Shown here piece by piece: positions 13,832 through 22,539 of a stretch of DNA of 64,000 nt (its first letter is position 1; every line of letters starts with the position of its first letter). Origin of the DNA: Streptomyces xanthophaeus (GTDB taxonomy: Bacteria > Actinomycetota > Actinomycetes > Streptomycetales > Streptomycetaceae); NCBI RefSeq assembly GCF_030440515.1, contig NZ_CP076543.1, forward strand, positions 62,001 through 126,000, given 5' to 3'. Below the pieces are notes generated by a model that was not told where the DNA came from, made no database searches, and saw nothing but the letters and a program-made list of their open reading frames with translations. The position numbers and the translations under genes were made by a program.

Positions 13832-15335
13832 ATGACCCAGCCCGCCGCCCAGCCCGTGCAGTCCGAGCAGTCCGAGCAGTCCGAGCAGTCCGGCCGGTCC
13901 CCCGGGGTGAGCCCGGCCGACCACGTCATCGTCCTCTTCGGCGCCACGGGGGACCTGGCCCGGCGCAAACTGCTGCCCGGCCTGTTCCATCTCGCCATGG
14001 CGGGGCTGATGCCGCGGCGCTACCGCATCGTCGGCTCGGCCCCGGCGGCCGAGGCCCTGAGCGACCAGGATTTCCGTGCCCATGCACGGCAGGCCGTGGA
14101 GGAGTTCGGACGCTCGCGCCCCGAGGGGCCCGTATGGCAGGAGTTCGAGTCCGCCCTGTCCTTCGGCTCGGCCGACCCGCAGGCCCCGGAGCCGCTGGTG
14201 GCGGCGGTACGCGCGGCCGAGCAGGCAGTCGGCGGCACTCCCGGCGGCTCTTCCACCTCGCCGTCGCCCGCCCGTGGCGTTCGCCTCGATGGTCGAACTC
14301 CTCGGCGCCACGGGCCTCGCCCAGGACGCCCGTGTCATCGTCGAGAAGCCCTTCGGGACCGACCTCGCGTCCGCGCGCGCACTCAACGCGACGATCCACG
14401 CCGTGTTCGACGAGTCGCGCGTGTTCCGCATCGACCACTTCCTCGGCAAGGAGGCGGTGGACAACATCCTCGCCCTCCGGTTCGCCAACGGCCTCTTCGA
14501 ACCCCTGTGGAACCGCGAGCACATCAGTCATGTGCAGATCGACGTGCCCGAGCAGATCGACATCCAGGGCCGCGCGCACTTCTTCGAGGGCACCGGAACC
14601 TTCCGCGACATGATCGTCACGCATCTCTTCCAGCTGCTCGGGTTCGTCGCCATGGAGCCGCCGGTCGTCCTCGACGCGCAGTCTCTCCGGGACGAGCAGG
14701 TCAAGGTGTTCCGCAGCATGCGGCCGCTGGATCCCGCGCACGTCGTCCGCGGGCAGTACACGGGCTACCGCGCCGAGCCCGGGGTCGATCCGGCCTCCGA
14801 TACCGAGACCTTCGCCGCCCTGCGCGTCGAGATCGACAACTGGCGCTGGGCCGGCGTCCCGTTCATCCTGCGCTCGGGCAAGGCACTGGCCGAGGGCCGG
14901 CACGTCGTCACGCTGGGGCTGCGCGAGCCGGTCCTCGGCATGTTCCCGCTGAACGCGCGTGCGGCCGTCCACGGCCGGGGCAACGAGCTCGTCATCGACT
15001 TCGCCGATCCCGGTTCCATCACCGCCCGATTCCTCGTCAAGGAGCCGGGCCCTGCGATGCGGTTGGCGGAGGCCGACATGGTCTTCGGCTACCGGAGTTC
15101 CTTCACCGCCGACAACTCCCTGGAGGGTTACGAGCACCTCCTGCTGGAGGCCATGCTCGGCGACCAGTCCTTCTTCACCCGGTCCGACGGCATCGAACGC
15201 CTGTGGGAGATCTCGGCCCCGCTGCTGGACGCGCCCCCGCCAGTGGAGCCGTACGCCCCCGGAACCTGGGGGCCCGACAGCATCGACGCGCTCGTCGCCC
15301 CGCACCGCTGGCACCTGCCCGACCGGCGACAGTGA
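13832..15335 (+). pseudogene. zwf: Glucose-6-phosphate 1-dehydrogenase with two apparent frameshifts
   Basis: The first enzyme of the oxidative pentose phosphate pathway (glucose 6-phosphate plus NADP+ to 6-phosphogluconolactone plus NADPH). ATG 13832 has GTGAGG nine bases upstream. The N-terminus carries QSEQSEQSEQ, coded by 9-base repeats, then VIVLFGATGDLARRKLLPGL with the nucleotide-binding GATGDLA. The frame is intact to about 14245. A short piece, RLFHLAV, lies in a second frame, and from about 14270 the protein continues in a third frame (PPVAFASMVELLGATGL, VIVEKPFGTDLASARALN, the active-site RIDHFLGKE, FILRSGKAL) to TGA 15335. All conserved blocks are present, so only about 30 bases are disturbed. 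Either these are two sequencing indels or the gene is newly inactivated. Total length, about 500 codons, is normal. Confidence 0.85.
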
Positions 15336-16456
15336 GCGGGGTGCCGGGCGAGGGAACGGTGCTGGGGACGCCGCCGGACCTGGCGGCCGAGCCGTTGATC
15401 GCGTCGGTGACGCGCTTCGCGACCACCGTGCTCCGGCCCGACGCGGAGCGCACCGCCGTCGAAGGCGTCTCCCGCGCGCGGTTGGACGAGCTGGCCCGAA
15501 GCGGCGCCCACGGAATCCTCGGGTACGAGCCGACGCCGGGCGGCGGCTGCACCAGGGATCAGGTGGTCCGCGAGGTCCACGAGATCCTCTCCGCCGTCGA
15601 CCCGTCCACCTGGTTCGTCTACACCCAGCACTTCGCCTTGGTGAAGGCGCTGGCCAAGACTGCCAACACCGGTCTGCGTGACCTCTGGCTGCCCGACCTG
15701 GTCACGGGTGCGAAGCAGGCCACGGCGGGCTTCGCGTACCTGCGCCGTCCACGGCCGCCCGTGCACGCGGAGCGCAGCGAGCAGGGGTGGCGGCTGCGTG
15801 GCCGTGTGCCGTGGATGACCGGCTGGGGCCTCGCGGACACGGTGATCATCGGTGCTGTCACCGCCGATGACCAGGCCTTGTTCGTGCGCGCCGACTGCAC
15901 GCCGGGGCCGGGCACCGGCCTCGGCATGGACGCTGTCGAGTCGCCGCCGCTGTGGGCGATGGGCGCGACGCACACGACGGCCGTCGAGCTGCGGGATGTC
16001 GTCGTGCCGCCGGACGACGTGATCTCCGTCGAGCCCAGGCCGGACTGGATCCGGGCCTACGATCTGGAGAACGCGAACGCCAACCCGGCCGTCTTCGGAC
16101 ATCTGCGCGCGGCCGTCGACCTGCTGCTGGCCGCCGCGCCACAGGCCGGAGCCACGTACGAGACCCTCGCCCGCCGGCTGGCGGAGGAGGCTGCCCGGCT
16201 GCGCACCGAGGCGTACGCCATGCGGGACGAGCTGGCCCCCGAGGTGGGGGTACCGGCCCGGACCGGGGTCCGGGCCGCGGCCCTGGACCTCGGGGTGCGG
16301 GCTGCCACCGCCTGTGTGGCGGCGACCGGCGGGCGCGCCGTGCAGTACGGGAACACGGCGGGCCGGCTGGCTCGGGAGGCCCTGTTCCATCTGATCCAGG
16401 CACAGACCCGGCAGCTGCGGGAAGCCACCGCGGACGTGACGCTCCGAGGCATCTGA
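15332..16456 (+). CDS. Acyl-CoA dehydrogenase-family flavoprotein
   Basis: A 374-residue protein. GTG 15332 overlaps the zwf stop by four bases, implying coupling. The fold is recognisable from the N-terminal helical part (HGILGYEPTPGGGCTRDQVV), the mid-domain (VPWMTGWGLADTVIIGAV), THTTAVELRDVVVPPDDVIS and the C-terminal ATGGRAVQYGNTAGRLAREA. It lacks the glutamate-containing YEGTSEIQR-like C-terminal motif of fatty-acyl dehydrogenases. It may therefore be one of the family's oxidases or monooxygenases acting on other substrates, and the residue at the catalytic position is not clear. It ends seven bases before the convergent small gene. The link with zwf is unexplained. Confidence 0.75.
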   Translation: MSGVPGEGTVLGTPPDLAAEPLIASVTRFATTVLRPDAERTAVEGVSRARLDELARSGAHGILGYEPTPGGGCTRDQVVREVHEILSAVDPSTWFVYTQHFALVKALAKTANTGLRDLWLPDLVTGAKQATAGFAYLRRPRPPVHAERSEQGWRLRGRVPWMTGWGLADTVIIGAVTADDQALFVRADCTPGPGTGLGMDAVESPPLWAMGATHTTAVELRDVVVPPDDVISVEPRPDWIRAYDLENANANPAVFGHLRAAVDLLLAAAPQAGATYETLARRLAEEAARLRTEAYAMRDELAPEVGVPARTGVRAAALDLGVRAATACVAATGGRAVQYGNTAGRLAREALFHLIQAQTRQLREATADVTLRGI

Positions 16457-16463
16457 GGACCAA

Positions 16464-16745
16464 TCAGCCGGTCCACATGTGCCAGCGGGCACGGGGTGGG
16501 TCGCAGCGGCCCGAGTCGACGGCTTGCCGGTAGCCGCGGTCGGCGAGTTCCTTGTACGACAACACGCGGCCGTTCGCGTCGGGCACGCCGTGCCCGTTGC
16601 CGTCGGTGAGTCTGGAGACGGCGTAGACGCAGTCGGGGCGCACGGTCTGCGTGGCGTACCAGCCGAGCGCGACAGCGGTCAGACCGATGACCGTGCAGGC
16701 GACACCGAGGAGTTGTCGTGGACCGGCGGGGCGGGGAAGGGTCAC
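16464..16745 (-). CDS. Small single-pass membrane or secreted hypothetical protein
   Basis: A 93-residue protein from GTG 16745. The N-terminal hydrophobic segment (LLGVACTVIGLTAVALGWYA) would act as a signal anchor. An external tail follows: VYAVSRLTDGNGHGVPDANG, YKELADRGYRQAV and two or three cysteines. No family is recognised. An in-frame ATG at 16796 would add 17 residues, but neither start has a good ribosome site. It lies downstream of the VOC gene on the same strand. Confidence 0.6.
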   Translation of the reverse strand: MTLPRPAGPRQLLGVACTVIGLTAVALGWYATQTVRPDCVYAVSRLTDGNGHGVPDANGRVLSYKELADRGYRQAVDSGRCDPPRARWHMWTG

Positions 16746-16800
16746 CGTCGCATCGTACGGATGGCAGCACCGTCCTGTCGTGGCGCCGGGGCGCATGTGG

Positions 16801-17184
16801 TCACAGGGGCTGGAGCCGCCTGTGCAGGAGGCAGAATTCGTTGCCCTCCGGGTCGGCGAGGACGTGCCAGTTCTCGGTGCCGGTCTGGCCGACGTCGGCG
16901 GGCCTGGCGCCGAGGGCGAGGAGCCGCTCCAGCTCGGCGGCCTGTTCGCGGTCGGTGGGGTTGACGTCGATGTGCAGTCGGAGCTTTCCGCTCCGCGGGG
17001 TGCTGCCGGCGCTGAGGACGAGGGTGGGCTGCGGGCCGCCGAAGCCGGCGTCGGGCGGCCCGATCTCGATGCTTCCGTCGTCCTCCCGGCCGAGTTCGAC
17101 GTAGCCGAGTACCTCGCTCCAGAAGGCGGCGAGTCGGGCGGGGTCCGCGGCGTCGATGACCAGCTCACTGATGCGGCATGCCAT
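16801..17184 (-). CDS. VOC-fold (glyoxalase/bleomycin-resistance-like) protein
   Basis: A 127-residue protein with the single-module VOC layout: ISELVIDAADPARLAAFWSE at the N-terminus and LADPEGNEFCLLHRR at the C-terminus, where the glutamate of this type normally binds a metal. HIDVNPTDREQAAELERLLA links the halves. The likely fold is a dimer with a metal or small-molecule site. Streptomyces carry dozens of such proteins and the substrate cannot be told. It is probably transcribed with the small gene downstream. Confidence 0.85.
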   Translation of the reverse strand: MACRISELVIDAADPARLAAFWSEVLGYVELGREDDGSIEIGPPDAGFGGPQPTLVLSAGSTPRSGKLRLHIDVNPTDREQAAELERLLALGARPADVGQTGTENWHVLADPEGNEFCLLHRRLQPL

Positions 17185-17236
17185 GTCCGTCAGTCTACTG
17201 AGAGAACCCGGGAGCCGGCCGTCGGCGGCGCGCTCG

Positions 17237-17281
17237 GATCCTCGCCCCGCAGCGAGAACATGCCGGCGCGGGGCGAGGATC
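17237..17281 (-). terminator. Strong stem-loop downstream of the GNAT gene
   Basis: GATCCTCGCCCCGC at 17237-17250 pairs perfectly with 17268-17281 (14 bp, 17-base loop). It lies 12 bases beyond the stop of the leftward acetyltransferase gene and upstream of the VOC gene, separating the two units. Confidence 0.75.
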
Positions 17282-17292
17282 AGGATCTGCCG

Positions 17293-18195
17293 CTACCGGG
17301 AGGCCGGGGCCACGGGGTGGAAGTTGACGCGCTCGCGGACGACGGGGAAGCCGGCCTTGGCGAAGTTCGCGGCCATGGGGAAGTTGCCCCGGTCCGTGGC
17401 TCCGGTGACGGCCTCGGCGCCGTGCTCCACCAGGAAGTGGGTGCACTCCGCGAGGAGGTCGTAGGCGTAGCCGCGGCCGCGGTGTTCCGGCAGGACACCG
17501 ATGAAGCCGATGGTCGGTCCGGAGGGGTTGTGTGCCGGGATGTGGATGCCGGCCAGCTCGCCCTCAGGTGTACGGGCGGTCTGCCACCACTCCCGCGGGG
17601 ACGGGCACCAGTGGAAGAAGTCGAGCTCCTCCTGGGCGGCCTGGTCGAGGCCGCCCTCCGCTATGGCCTTCAGCGCGTGGGCGTCGAGGGTGGCCGAGTG
17701 GATGCGGCGCAGTGCGTCGAAGAAGACCGCGTCGTCGGGTTCGGCGCCGAAGACGAGGCGGCCGGGCCGTTCGGGGAGTCCGCGCTCGGGGGTCCAGCGG
17801 TAGAGGAAGCGTTCCACCAGGAGCTCGTAGCCGGCCGCCCGGGCGGCGGCGTAGCGCGTCTCGGTGGCGGCGGCCAGGTCGGGGTGGTCCCGCCAGTCGC
17901 CGGGGAGGTTGATCTCGAGCTCGACCTGCCAGGGGGCGGAGCGCAGGAGTTCGGCTCCCGCCTCCACCTCGCCCTCGGCGACGTCGAACCAGTTGACGTT
18001 GACGGGTTCCTTGTCATCGGTGCCGCCCCACCAGGCGCCACGGGCGACGACCGTGCCGTCGCGCAGGGCCACCCGCTTCCACTCGGGGCGGTGCGTGGTG
18101 CGCTCGTGGGCGGCACGGGCGTTCAGCGGATCGGGGTGTGCGTCGAACAGGTGGGCGTCGCTCTCGTCGAGCGCGCGGATGACCAGATCGGTCAC
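17293..18195 (-). CDS. GNAT-family N-acetyltransferase
   Basis: A 300-residue protein starting at GTG 18195 with GGAGGAA six bases upstream. The C-terminal half has the GNAT signature: TIGFIGVLPEHRGRGYAYDL (acetyl-CoA pyrophosphate loop R-G-x-G-x-A-like), followed by ATDRGNFPMAANFAKAGFPV and a terminal strand (RERVNFHPV). The N-terminal half (TDLVIRALDESDAHLFD, YELLVERFLYRWTP) looks like a degenerate first GNAT copy, as in tandem-GNAT proteins that acetylate aminoglycosides or mycothiol precursors. Substrate unknown. Confidence 0.85.
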   Translation of the reverse strand: MTDLVIRALDESDAHLFDAHPDPLNARAAHERTTHRPEWKRVALRDGTVVARGAWWGGTDDKEPVNVNWFDVAEGEVEAGAELLRSAPWQVELEINLPGDWRDHPDLAAATETRYAAARAAGYELLVERFLYRWTPERGLPERPGRLVFGAEPDDAVFFDALRRIHSATLDAHALKAIAEGGLDQAAQEELDFFHWCPSPREWWQTARTPEGELAGIHIPAHNPSGPTIGFIGVLPEHRGRGYAYDLLAECTHFLVEHGAEAVTGATDRGNFPMAANFAKAGFPVVRERVNFHPVAPASR

Positions 18196-18456
18196 GGGTT
18201 CCTCCGGGATGTGTACTGCGTGGGGCGCTCCCGGTTTCGGATCAGACGAACCACACCGGGGTAACGGGGAGGGAGCGCTGGATGGTTGTGATCTGCACGG
18301 CACTCGCCTCCTTCCGTTCAGCTCGCGCGACGTGGTCCGAGCCCGGACGATACTTGATCGTCAACAGGTCCGTCCACGCAATTGCGAGCCGGTCACGGTG
18401 GAGCCTCGGGTGCCTGTTCACGCCGCTGCTCGCCCTGGATCCGCTGTCAGGAAGGG

Positions 18457-18880
18457 TGTACGTACTCGGTCACTCCTACGGCGGTTCGGTGCTCACCGGG
18501 TGCGTGGAGCAGGACACTTGGTGTACCTGGCGGCCTTCGTGCCGGACACCGGTGAGAGCGCGGCCGGTCCGGGTGGGGCGTCCGCGCAGCTCCAGGAGGC
18601 GATCCGCCCTGAGCCGGACGGCCTGCTGCGGGCCCAAGCCCCGGGCTGCGGGCGCGGAGTTCCGGAGCGCCACAGCTGGAAGGACATCCCCTCCACCGAC
18701 GTGGTCTGCGCGCAGGACCGGGCCGTCGACCCGGTCCTGCAGCGGAGGATGGCCTCGCGCTGCGCCGGTGTGCGCGAGTGGCAGACCGGCCGCTCCCCGT
18801 TCGTGGGACGGCCCCGACTCGTCGTCGAACTCGTGCAGGAACTGCTCGCGTCCACTCTCCGGAGCGGCGAGCGCGTGTGA
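18457..18880 (+). pseudogene. Decayed alpha/beta hydrolase
   Basis: The nucleophile-elbow segment VYVLGHSYGGSVLTG (from 18457) is in one frame. The next element, AGHLVYLAAFVPDTGESA, is in another, joined near 18505. The middle of the protein is missing: after QLQEAIRPEPDGLL the sequence runs almost directly to the C-terminal WKDIPSTDVVCAQDRAVDP and GRSPFVGRPRLVVELVQELL, ending in TGA at 18880. The N-terminal strands are also absent. It is a frameshifted and internally deleted relic of the hydrolase family whose members often end in the P-S-T...C.QD and HSPF motifs. In the latter motif the catalytic His appears to be Arg here. An intact but unrelated-looking hydrolase gene follows. Confidence 0.7.
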
Positions 18881-18955
18881 GACCACGGGTGAGGCATGCG
18901 CGGTCTCTTCCGGAATCCGATGGCCTGTGCAGTACTGACCTGCGACTATCTGCGG

Positions 18956-19741
18956 ATGCCTATCCTTGCCGACGATCTCGGCCACCTTTCCTACACCGTC
19001 ACCGGCGAAGGTTCGCCCGTGGTGCTCGTACATGCCGGCGTCGCCGACCACACCATGTGGGACGCGGTCGTGCCCGCCCTCGCCGAGCGGAACACCGTCA
19101 TCCGGTACGACCTGCGGGGCTTCGGCGAATCCGCGCCCCCGACCGGGCCGTTCAGTGAGACCGATGACCTGTGCCGGCTCCTGGACCACCTCGGTCATGA
19201 AAGCGTCCGGCTCATCGGCGCGTCCTGGGGCGGGCGGGTGGCCGTGAACTTCGCTCTCGCCCACCCGGGCCGGGTCCGGTCGCTGACGCTGCTCGCCCCG
19301 CCGTGGCCCGGCTACGGCTGGTCGGCGGACATGGTGGCCTACGACGAGGCCGAGACGGCGGCCCTGGAGGCAGGTGACCTGGATACCGCGGTCCGCGTGA
19401 ACCTGGACATGTGGCTGCGCGGGCCCGGCCGCGGCTGGGAGGACGTCGATCCGGGACTGGCCGAACGGCTCCGTACCCCGGTGCGGACGTCGCTGGTCAA
19501 CCAGGACGCGGTCGGGGAACACTCCCTGGGTGGCGCGGCGGGCGACATCGCGACGATCGCCGTTCCCACCCTGGTCGGGATCGGCCTGCTCGACGTCGCC
19601 GACTTCCAGGACATCGCGCGCCGGTACGCGGCCGAGATCCCGGGCGCCACCCTGGTCGAGTTCCCGGCCGCGGCCCACCTGATCGCGCTGGACGCGCCCA
19701 CCGAACTCGTCGCGGCGCTCCGGCCGTTCCTCACGCGCTGA
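18956..19741 (+). CDS. Alpha/beta hydrolase
   Basis: A 261-residue protein from ATG 18956 (MPILADDLGHLSYTVTGEG). An in-frame ATG at 18896 would add 20 unconserved-looking residues. The fold is clear: oxyanion region VVLVHAGVADHTMW, VIRYDLRGFGES, nucleophile elbow LIGASWGGRVAVNFAL with the serine in GASWG, acid region LVGIGLLDVADF and histidine in FPAAAHLIAL. The likely activity is ester or lactone hydrolysis; the substrate is unknown. It is not in an obvious operon. Confidence 0.85.
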   Translation: MPILADDLGHLSYTVTGEGSPVVLVHAGVADHTMWDAVVPALAERNTVIRYDLRGFGESAPPTGPFSETDDLCRLLDHLGHESVRLIGASWGGRVAVNFALAHPGRVRSLTLLAPPWPGYGWSADMVAYDEAETAALEAGDLDTAVRVNLDMWLRGPGRGWEDVDPGLAERLRTPVRTSLVNQDAVGEHSLGGAAGDIATIAVPTLVGIGLLDVADFQDIARRYAAEIPGATLVEFPAAAHLIALDAPTELVAALRPFLTR

Positions 19742-20169
19742 CCCGGGGACGCGGACCGGCTCGGCGGTTTCGCCGCCGGTACCAGCGCGGCGTGGACGCC
19801 GACCGCCCTGTGCGGTGACGTCCGGCCCGACGGCTGGGCAGCGGCGCGCGGGCGCCGGCCGGTCCGCGCGCCCCGAGCCGGGGCTCGCCCCGGACAGGTC
19901 GGCGGACCTGGCGGAGGGAGCCTCCCGGGCCTTCGAGCTGGTGTCCCTGCACGTCCCTGCACATCCCTGCACGTCGAACGGGACGCGCCGGATGCCGGCC
20001 GGATCGGCGAGGTGGCCGCGGTGCGGCCGAAGTCGCTGCGGCTGCGGGAGGCCGGCGCCGGGGCGCGGTGGCGCCCGGCGCTGCCGAAGTTCCGGTCCGA
20101 GGACGTCACCCGGGTGGGCTTCTTCGCCGGGCCGCGGCGCTGACCGCGGGCTCCTCCAGGCGGGCGCCC
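19742..20169. other. Gene-free stretch, possible coding relic and 10-bp triple repeat
   Basis: No intact gene is seen in these 428 bases. At 19943-19972 three tandem copies of a 10-base unit occur (GTCCCTGCAC, GTCCCTGCAC, ATCCCTGCAC). From about 20005 to a TGA at 20141 one plus-strand frame reads EVAAVRPKSLRLREAGAGAR and ends VTRVGFFAGPRR with G/C-rich third positions, which looks like the tail of a lost gene. I cannot name its family. Confidence 0.4.
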
Positions 20170-20763
20170 TCAGGCTGCGCCGGCCGGGGGCGCGGGTGCG
20201 GTGATCCTGCGGACGGATTCCACCACCGCCGCGCGGTGCTCGGCGAGCCGCTCGGCGGCCCAGCCGGTGCCCGCCGCGCCTGCCGCCGGGCCGCCCACCG
20301 CGGCGAACCAGGCCTGCGACAGGCCCATGACCAGCGTCAGCACATCCGCTGCGGGCACTGCGGGATCGATCCGGCCCGCTTCCTGGGCCCGCCGAACCTC
20401 CGCGATCTTGCCGTCGTAGGACGCGGACTCCTCGTCCGTGGACCCCGGGCGCTCCAGCTGCTTCCACAGCACGAGGCGCATCAGTTCCGGCCGCTCGACG
20501 AGGTGGTCGAAGACCGCCCCCGCGTAGCCGGGCAGGTCGTCGACGTCGAACGGGACGGACTCCGATCCGGTCGCGAGGGCCCGCTGGAGCACGGCGTCGA
20601 AGAGCTGCTCCTTGTTGCCGTAGTAGACGTAGATGAGCCGCTTGTTCGCCTGCGCCGCCTCGGCGATGCGGTCGACGCGCGCACCCGCGATGCCGTACGT
20701 CGCGAACTCGGTGAAGGCCGCGTCGAGCAGGCGCGCCTTCGTCGCGTGGGAATCCCGTGCCAT
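20170..20763 (-). CDS. TetR-family transcriptional repressor
   Basis: A 197-residue protein from ATG 20763. The N-terminal helix-turn-helix is classic: KARLLDAAFTEFATYGIAGA, VDRIAEAAQANKRLIYVYYG and NKEQLFDAVLQ. The C-terminal domain (LMRLVLWKQLERPGSTDEES, VLTLVMGLSQAWFAAVGG) resembles TetR_C_17-type ligand domains. It is divergent from the aldo/keto reductase gene. The 99-base intergenic region carries two copies of a TAACT-ATCC-AGTTA element around a consensus promoter, so it very probably represses itself and the reductase. The ligand is unknown, perhaps a carbonyl compound handled by the reductase. Confidence 0.9.
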   Translation of the reverse strand: MARDSHATKARLLDAAFTEFATYGIAGARVDRIAEAAQANKRLIYVYYGNKEQLFDAVLQRALATGSESVPFDVDDLPGYAGAVFDHLVERPELMRLVLWKQLERPGSTDEESASYDGKIAEVRRAQEAGRIDPAVPAADVLTLVMGLSQAWFAAVGGPAAGAAGTGWAAERLAEHRAAVVESVRRITAPAPPAGAA

Positions 20764-20781
20764 GGACCTCACCCTAGCAAG

Positions 20782-20840
20782 TAACTATCCAGTTATTGAC
20801 AAACGAGGCGGACGCGTCGCAGACTAAAACTATCCAGTTA
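20782..20840. promoter_or_regulatory. Two TetR operators flanking the aldo/keto reductase promoter
   Basis: The 14-base sequence TAACTATCCAGTTA, a 5-bp inverted repeat around ATCC, occurs at 20782-20795 and, with one mismatch at its first base, at 20827-20840. Between them is TTGACA (20796-20801) and, 18 bases on, CAGACT (20820-20825), a fair -35/-10 pair for the rightward gene. Operator 1 abuts the -35 and operator 2 follows the -10, an arrangement that would block RNA polymerase. Confidence 0.8.
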
Positions 20841-20862
20841 GTTACTTCCTGAGGAGCACACC

Positions 20863-21846
20863 ATGGAGATCCGCGCACTGGGCGGCCAGGGACTGAAGGT
20901 CGGCGCCGAGGGCCTCGGCCTGATGGGTATGAGCGCCCACTACGGCGCCACCGACGAGACCGAGTCGCTCGCCACCATCGACCGCGCCCTGGAGCTGGGC
21001 GTCACCCTCCTCGACACCGCCGAGGGCTACGGCCCCTTCCGCAACGAGCAGCTCCTCGGCAAGGCCCTGGCCGGCCGCCGCGACGCGGCCGTCGTCGCCA
21101 CCAAGACCGGGGTCGAGTTCACCGACGACGGCGCCTTCGTCGGGCACAACGCGACCCCCGAGTACATCCGCCGCTCGGCCGACCGCTCCCTGCGCCACCT
21201 GGGCACCGACCACATCGACCTGTACTACCTGCACCGCGTCGACCCCCACGTGCCGATCGAGGAGAGCGTCGGCGCGCTGGCCGAGCTCGTCGAGGCCGGC
21301 AAGGTCCGCCACATCGGACTGTGCGAGGTCTCCCCCGCCACGATCGCCCGCGCGCACGCCGTGCACCCGCTGGCCGCCGTACAGACCGAGTACAGCCTCT
21401 TCGAGCGCGGCATCGAACACGACGGCGTGCTCGACACCCTCCGCGAACTCGGCATCGGGCTCGTCGCCTACTCCCCGCTCGGACGCGGATTCCTCTCCGG
21501 TGCCCTCACCAGCCCGGACGACTTCGCCGCCGACGACTTCCGCCGCACCGACCCCCGGTTCCAGGGCGAGAACTTCCACCGCAACCTCGCCGTCGTGGAC
21601 CAGGTGCGCCGGCTCGCCGCCGAGAAGGGCGTCACCCCCTCGCAGCTCGCCCTCGCCTGGACCCTCCACCAGGGCGCCGTCCCCATCCCGGGCACCAAGC
21701 GCCGCAGCTACCTGGAGGAGAACATCGCCGCGACCGCCGTGACGATCACCCCCGCCGAGCTGGCCGCCATCGACGCCGTGGCGCCGCACGGCGTGGCTTC
21801 CGGCGACCGCTACGCACCCGAGCTGATGGCCTCCCTGAACGGCTGA
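20863..21846 (+). CDS. Aldo/keto reductase
   Basis: A 327-residue (alpha/beta)8-barrel NADPH oxidoreductase. ATG 20863 is preceded by GAGGAG. Catalytic residues are visible: Asp and Tyr in [18 protein letters not shown], Lys in [10 protein letters not shown] and His in [10 protein letters not shown]. The cofactor site includes [15 protein letters not shown] and [14 protein letters not shown]. The family (AKR13/YakC-like) reduces aldehydes, ketones or quinones. It is controlled by the divergent TetR gene through the two operators upstream, suggesting induction by a small, probably toxic, carbonyl or aromatic compound. Confidence 0.92.
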   Translation: MEIRALGGQGLKVGAEGLGLMGMSAHYGATDETESLATIDRALELGVTLLDTAEGYGPFRNEQLLGKALAGRRDAAVVATKTGVEFTDDGAFVGHNATPEYIRRSADRSLRHLGTDHIDLYYLHRVDPHVPIEESVGALAELVEAGKVRHIGLCEVSPATIARAHAVHPLAAVQTEYSLFERGIEHDGVLDTLRELGIGLVAYSPLGRGFLSGALTSPDDFAADDFRRTDPRFQGENFHRNLAVVDQVRRLAAEKGVTPSQLALAWTLHQGAVPIPGTKRRSYLEENIAATAVTITPAELAAIDAVAPHGVASGDRYAPELMASLNG

Positions 21847-21849
21847 TCC

Positions 21850-22539
21850 TGTCGGGGCGCGGAAACCGGGCCGGGGGACCACCACCTGGACCACAGGACC
21901 TCGTGCCTGCTGCGGCTGCGGGACCCCGCGGCCGCAGCCCTGGGGCGCGGGTACCGCCCGGGTCACCACCGGCGCGCGCTCCTGTCGGACGACCCGGACC
22001 TCGTGGCGGCCGCCCTCGTCGACCGGCGGGGCGAGCACCGGGCGACCACGCGCGCCTTCGCCTCGGCGACCGTACGCGCGCACGGCGGAACCGCCCAGGT
22101 GCGGGGGCTGCTGCGCGCCCTGCGGAACGCGCACCGCAAGGACTCGGCGCCCCGGGTGGTGCAGCGTGCGATCGGGCAGGTCCTGGCCGAGCGCTATCGG
22201 ATCGGCCAGGCCCTGATCGCGGCGGCGCGGCTGGGCGGCCGACTGCCGCGTACGGCCGCGGAGGTACTGGCCGGGGCGCCGGTTGCCGCCGACGGCACCC
22301 GGGCCGGCGACACCGGGTCGCTCGGGGAGAGCGCCGAGCCGGCTCGCCGCGCTCTGCGGACCATGGCCGTCGCCTGCGACGCCCGCGAGGATCCGGCCGA
22401 CGCCACCCTCGACCACCTCGGCGCGGTGATCGAGGTGGCCCCGTCGGTCCGTCCGGCGGTGGGTCGCGCTCCGGTCCCGGCTGCGGCACTGCCCGGGCTC
22501 CCGGCCGTGGTGTCCCCCGCCCGTCCGGAGGCCCCGGGT
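21850..22539 (+). pseudogene. Uncertain reading frame with ANTAR-like segment, no proper stop
   Basis: After the reductase stop the same frame stays open for well over 600 bases with G/C at nearly every third codon position, as in real genes here. A GTG at 22003 could start it. Part of the product, VVQRAIGQVLAERYRIGQAL followed by IAAARLGGRLPRTAAEVLAG, resembles an ANTAR RNA-binding domain (I-x-QA-G-L-ER-G-...-A...LR..A). However, no stop appears before the convergent aldehyde dehydrogenase gene (ends 22540), and the frame then runs on antisense to it. I read this as a truncated relic of a gene, possibly an ANTAR regulator, rather than a working one. The N-terminal region matches nothing I recognise. 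Confidence 0.35.

Noticed and set aside
13858..13890. Short regular repeats that could suggest a CRISPR array
   Set aside because: Units are 9 bases, directly abutting, in frame within zwf, with no spacers.
16796..16798. ATG 16796 region as definite start of the small membrane protein
   Set aside because: No ribosome site; the extra residues are not part of the signal-like segment. Kept only as an alternative.
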